Of a DNA stretch of 45,085 nt, positions 43,226-45,085 are shown in pieces. The notes beneath the pieces were generated by a model. The model searched no databases and was not told where the DNA came from. It worked only from the letters and a program-made list of their open reading frames with translations. The DNA is from Lachnospiraceae bacterium. Lineage in GTDB: Bacteria; Bacillota; Clostridia; Lachnospirales; Lachnospiraceae. The stretch lies in assembly GCA_029098105.1 (NCBI GenBank), contig JAQXNR010000035.1, positions 1 to 45,085 of the forward strand, in the 5' to 3' direction. Every line of letters starts with the position of its first letter. Within the stretch, counting starts at the first letter, position 1. A program made the position numbers and the translations under genes.

Positions 43226-43714
43226 ATGAAAACAGCAATTATTATGGGTTCTACCAGCGATTTACCAAAAGTAGAACCAGCCATTGGAATTTTAAAAAAA
43301 TATGGTGTAGAAGTAGCGGTGCGCTGCCTGTCCGCTCATCGGGCACACGAAGGTCTTTCCCAGTTTATTGAGGAATGTAACCAAAATGGCACAGAAGTGA
43401 TTATTACCGCCGCAGGAATGGCAGCCGCCCTTCCCGGTGTAGTTGCTTCCCAAACCGTTCTCCCAGTAATTGGTGTACCCCTCTCCGGCTCTGTACTGGA
43501 CGGTATGGATGCTTTGATGTCAATTGTCCAGATGCCATCCGGCATTCCTGTGGCAACGGTAGCAATTAACGGAAGTAAAAATGCTGCCTATCTGGCATTA
43601 CAGATTATGGCAGTACAACATTCTGAAATCCGGGAACAGTTATTGGCAGAACGTAAAGAAATGGAACAGTCTGCTATGAAGGCAAACGAAGAAGTAATTG
43701 CCAAATACCAGTAA
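43226..43714 (+). CDS. purE: N5-CAIR mutase / AIR carboxylase PurE, with unusual active-site motifs
   Basis: A 162-residue PurE of de novo purine synthesis. The nucleotide loop MGSTSDLPK and the VIGVPLSGSVLDGMDALMSIVQMPSGIPVATVAI core mark the family. Two catalytic loops depart from class I usage: AHRAH (37-41) in place of AHRTP, and AAALPG (66-71) in place of AAHLPG, so the second conserved His is Ala68. purK is not in the window. AAGGAAG lies upstream of the ATG. It converges on purC. Confidence 0.92.
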   Translation: MKTAIIMGSTSDLPKVEPAIGILKKYGVEVAVRCLSAHRAHEGLSQFIEECNQNGTEVIITAAGMAAALPGVVASQTVLPVIGVPLSGSVLDGMDALMSIVQMPSGIPVATVAINGSKNAAYLALQIMAVQHSEIREQLLAERKEMEQSAMKANEEVIAKYQ

Positions 43715-43735
43715 CTCCATTACTTTTTATGATTC

Positions 43736-43767
43736 AAAAAGGACTGCTCATAAAGCAGTCCTTTTTT
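43736..43767. terminator. Bidirectional terminator between purE and purC
   Basis: AAAAAGGACTGCT (43736-43748) pairs with AGCAGTCCTTTTT (43754-43766) around a 5-nt loop, with a T run on both strands. It serves both convergent genes. Confidence 0.92.
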
Positions 43768-43785
43768 CAACAATGATTTCATTTT

Positions 43786-44670
43786 CTATTTGTCCAGTTT
43801 TTCCCCTGTCAGCAATTCATAAGCCTCTAAATACTTGTCAATCGTCTTCTGAGCAATATCGGCAGGTAACTCCCAATCATGCTTTCCTTCGTTATTTTTC
43901 AACCAGTCACGGGCAAACTGTTTGTCAAAGGAAGGCTGTCCATGCCCTGCCTCATAGCCCTTTGCCGGCCAGAAACGGGAACTGTCCGGAGTCAGCATCT
44001 CATCTCCTAATACAATATTACCATCCTCATCCAATCCAAACTCAAACTTGGTATCTGCAATAATAATACCCCGCTCCAGTGCATAGTCTGCACATTTTTT
44101 ATATAATGCAATGGTATAATCTCTTAATTTCTCTGCATACTCCTGTCCCTTACCCGGGTATTCCTTCTCCAGAACTTCTACGCTCTGCTCAAAAGAAATA
44201 TTCTCATCGTGATCTCCCAAATCCGCTTTCGTGGAAGGTGTATAAATAGGTTCCGGCAATTTGTCAGATTCCTTCAGTCCTTCCGGCAGACGAATTCCAC
44301 AAACCGTACCATTCTTCTGGTAACTTGCCCAACCACTTCCGGTAATATAACCTCTCACAATACACTCAATCGGAAGCATTTCCAATTTTCGGCACATCAT
44401 ACTATTTCCATCAAACTGAGGCTGTCTGAAATACTCCGGCATATCCTCTACATCCGTAGAAATCATGTGATTCGGCAAAATGTCTGCGGTTAAATCAAAC
44501 CAGAACTTAGACATCTGGGTCAATACCGTTCCTTTCTTACTGATGATGTTCTTGAGAATGACATCGTAACAGCTAATCCGGTCTGTTGCCACCATAATCA
44601 GGCTATCTCCATTGTCATAAATTTCCCGTACTTTTCCTTCTTTTACAGGTTTCATTTCCTTTGTGCTCAT
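43786..44670 (-). CDS. purC: SAICAR synthase PurC
   Basis: A 294-residue PurC that joins aspartate to CAIR in purine synthesis. The Gly-rich start KPVKEGKVREIYDNGDSLIMVATDRISCYD, the motif ECIVRGYITGSGWASY and the IIADTKFEFGLDEDG and DEMLTPDSSRFW segments are present. It is a long form (E. coli has 237 residues), as in eukaryote-like PurC of Clostridia. GAGAGG lies before the ATG. Confidence 0.96.
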   Translation of the reverse strand: MSTKEMKPVKEGKVREIYDNGDSLIMVATDRISCYDVILKNIISKKGTVLTQMSKFWFDLTADILPNHMISTDVEDMPEYFRQPQFDGNSMMCRKLEMLPIECIVRGYITGSGWASYQKNGTVCGIRLPEGLKESDKLPEPIYTPSTKADLGDHDENISFEQSVEVLEKEYPGKGQEYAEKLRDYTIALYKKCADYALERGIIIADTKFEFGLDEDGNIVLGDEMLTPDSSRFWPAKGYEAGHGQPSFDKQFARDWLKNNEGKHDWELPADIAQKTIDKYLEAYELLTGEKLDK

Positions 44671-44724
44671 GCTTGTTACCTCTCAATCTTCAAAATTAAC
44701 CGGCAATTGCAAAATCATGCAGTT

Positions 44725-44775
44725 CCCAATCACCTAATTAAGCATAGTTTATTTTCATTCAAAAATCAAGTGTTA
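44725..44775 (-). promoter_or_regulatory. Candidate purC promoter region
   Basis: On the minus strand a TTGATT is followed after 17 bp by TATGCT within the 110-bp gap between the aminopeptidase end and purC. The -10 match is modest. No purine riboswitch or PurR box pair could be made out. Confidence 0.35.
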
Positions 44776-44780
44776 CTTTT

Positions 44781-45085
44781 CTACTGCAAAAGTGCATCCA
44801 ATGCAGGAAGATTTAATTCTTCCGTTCCCGGTAGTACAAACCTTCCATCCCGGAGCAGTTCAATCTGACTTCCATCCGGTCGTACTGCCGCAATCAAGCC
44901 AATTTCCTCATAGGGAATCGTAATATCCGTGTGTATATTAAAATACGCCTTTTCCTCATCCGTACTGCGCAACACAGAACACTCATTTTCCTTCGCCACA
45001 ATTTCCTTTCCATCCGGATTAAACAGCCGAACTTCCTCACTATGGCTGTAACAGGTATCTCCCACAGCAAAATGAGGTCCCATTT
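44781..45085 (-). CDS. Probable M29-type aminopeptidase, C-terminal fragment
   Basis: The last 100 codons of a gene whose start lies beyond the window (an ATG at 45081-45083 is internal if the call is right). Segments GPHFAVGDTCYSHSEEVRLF, YFNIHTDITIPYEE and FVLPGTEELN resemble the C-terminal metal-binding end of clostridial M29-like (AmpS/PepS) aminopeptidases. The family call rests on memory of such ends and is moderate. Confidence 0.55.
   Translation of the reverse strand, partial: MGPHFAVGDTCYSHSEEVRLFNPDGKEIVAKENECSVLRSTDEEKAYFNIHTDITIPYEEIGLIAAVRPDGSQIELLRDGRFVLPGTEELNLPALDALLQ

Noticed and set aside
1-45085. Search for CRISPR arrays, tRNA/rRNA genes, insertion sequences and att sites
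   Set aside because: No regular spaced repeats, cloverleaf genes, transposase-like frames or duplicated ends were seen.

Overview
The window reads as a chromosomal segment of a motile, low-to-mid GC Gram-positive anaerobe of the Clostridia, most likely a Lachnospiraceae (Roseburia/Agathobacter-like). This rests on the gene order codY-flgB-flgC-fliE-fliFGHIJ..., CheC/CheD/FliY chemotaxis proteins, CodY, a YlmC/YmxH protein, AGGAGG ribosome binding sites and protein style. No rRNA, tRNA, CRISPR array, transposase or phage gene was seen.

Right end (about 40.9-45.1 kb) is housekeeping: a one-TM protein of unknown function, glmM and purE on the + strand, then a bidirectional terminator, then purC and the C-terminal end of a probable M29-type aminopeptidase on the - strand. 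From 40.8 kb down to 35.1 kb the - strand carries ylmC/ymxH, nrdR, comM (yifB), dprA, topA and then codY.

From 34.1 kb down to 8.7 kb lies one long - strand flagellar gene series, in transcription order: flgB flgC fliE fliF fliG fliH fliI fliJ motE/ylxF-like fliK flgD TIGR02530 flgE flbD motA motB fliL fliM fliY cheY fliO fliP fliQ fliR flhB flhA flhF flhG and a PilZ (YcgR/MotI-type) c-di-GMP brake gene. It encodes the rod and MS ring, the export ATPase complex, hook, stator, switch, export gate, positioning GTPases and brake. It is cut by several intergenic hairpins (codY/flgB, fliH/fliI, motE/fliK, flgE/flbD) that may set expression ratios.

Between the flagellar series and the chemotaxis block sits a 2.4 kb accessory insert (6.1-8.6 kb) with genes on both strands: a secreted SleB/CwlJ-type hydrolase with a strong promoter followed by 11-bp-phased repeats, a 74-residue Cys/Gly-rich protein, a small protein ending in a hydrophobic CCCC tail, and an overlapping pair of unknown genes.

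Left end (6.0 kb to 1) is the - strand chemotaxis block cheB cheA cheW cheC cheD, a small membrane protein, fliA/sigD and the start of a fapA-like DUF342 gene cut by the window edge. The CheB here is only the methylesterase domain, without a receiver. CheY-P can be removed by both CheC and FliY, each with two intact ExxN sites. No cheR, chemoreceptor or flagellin gene lies in the window, so those must be elsewhere.
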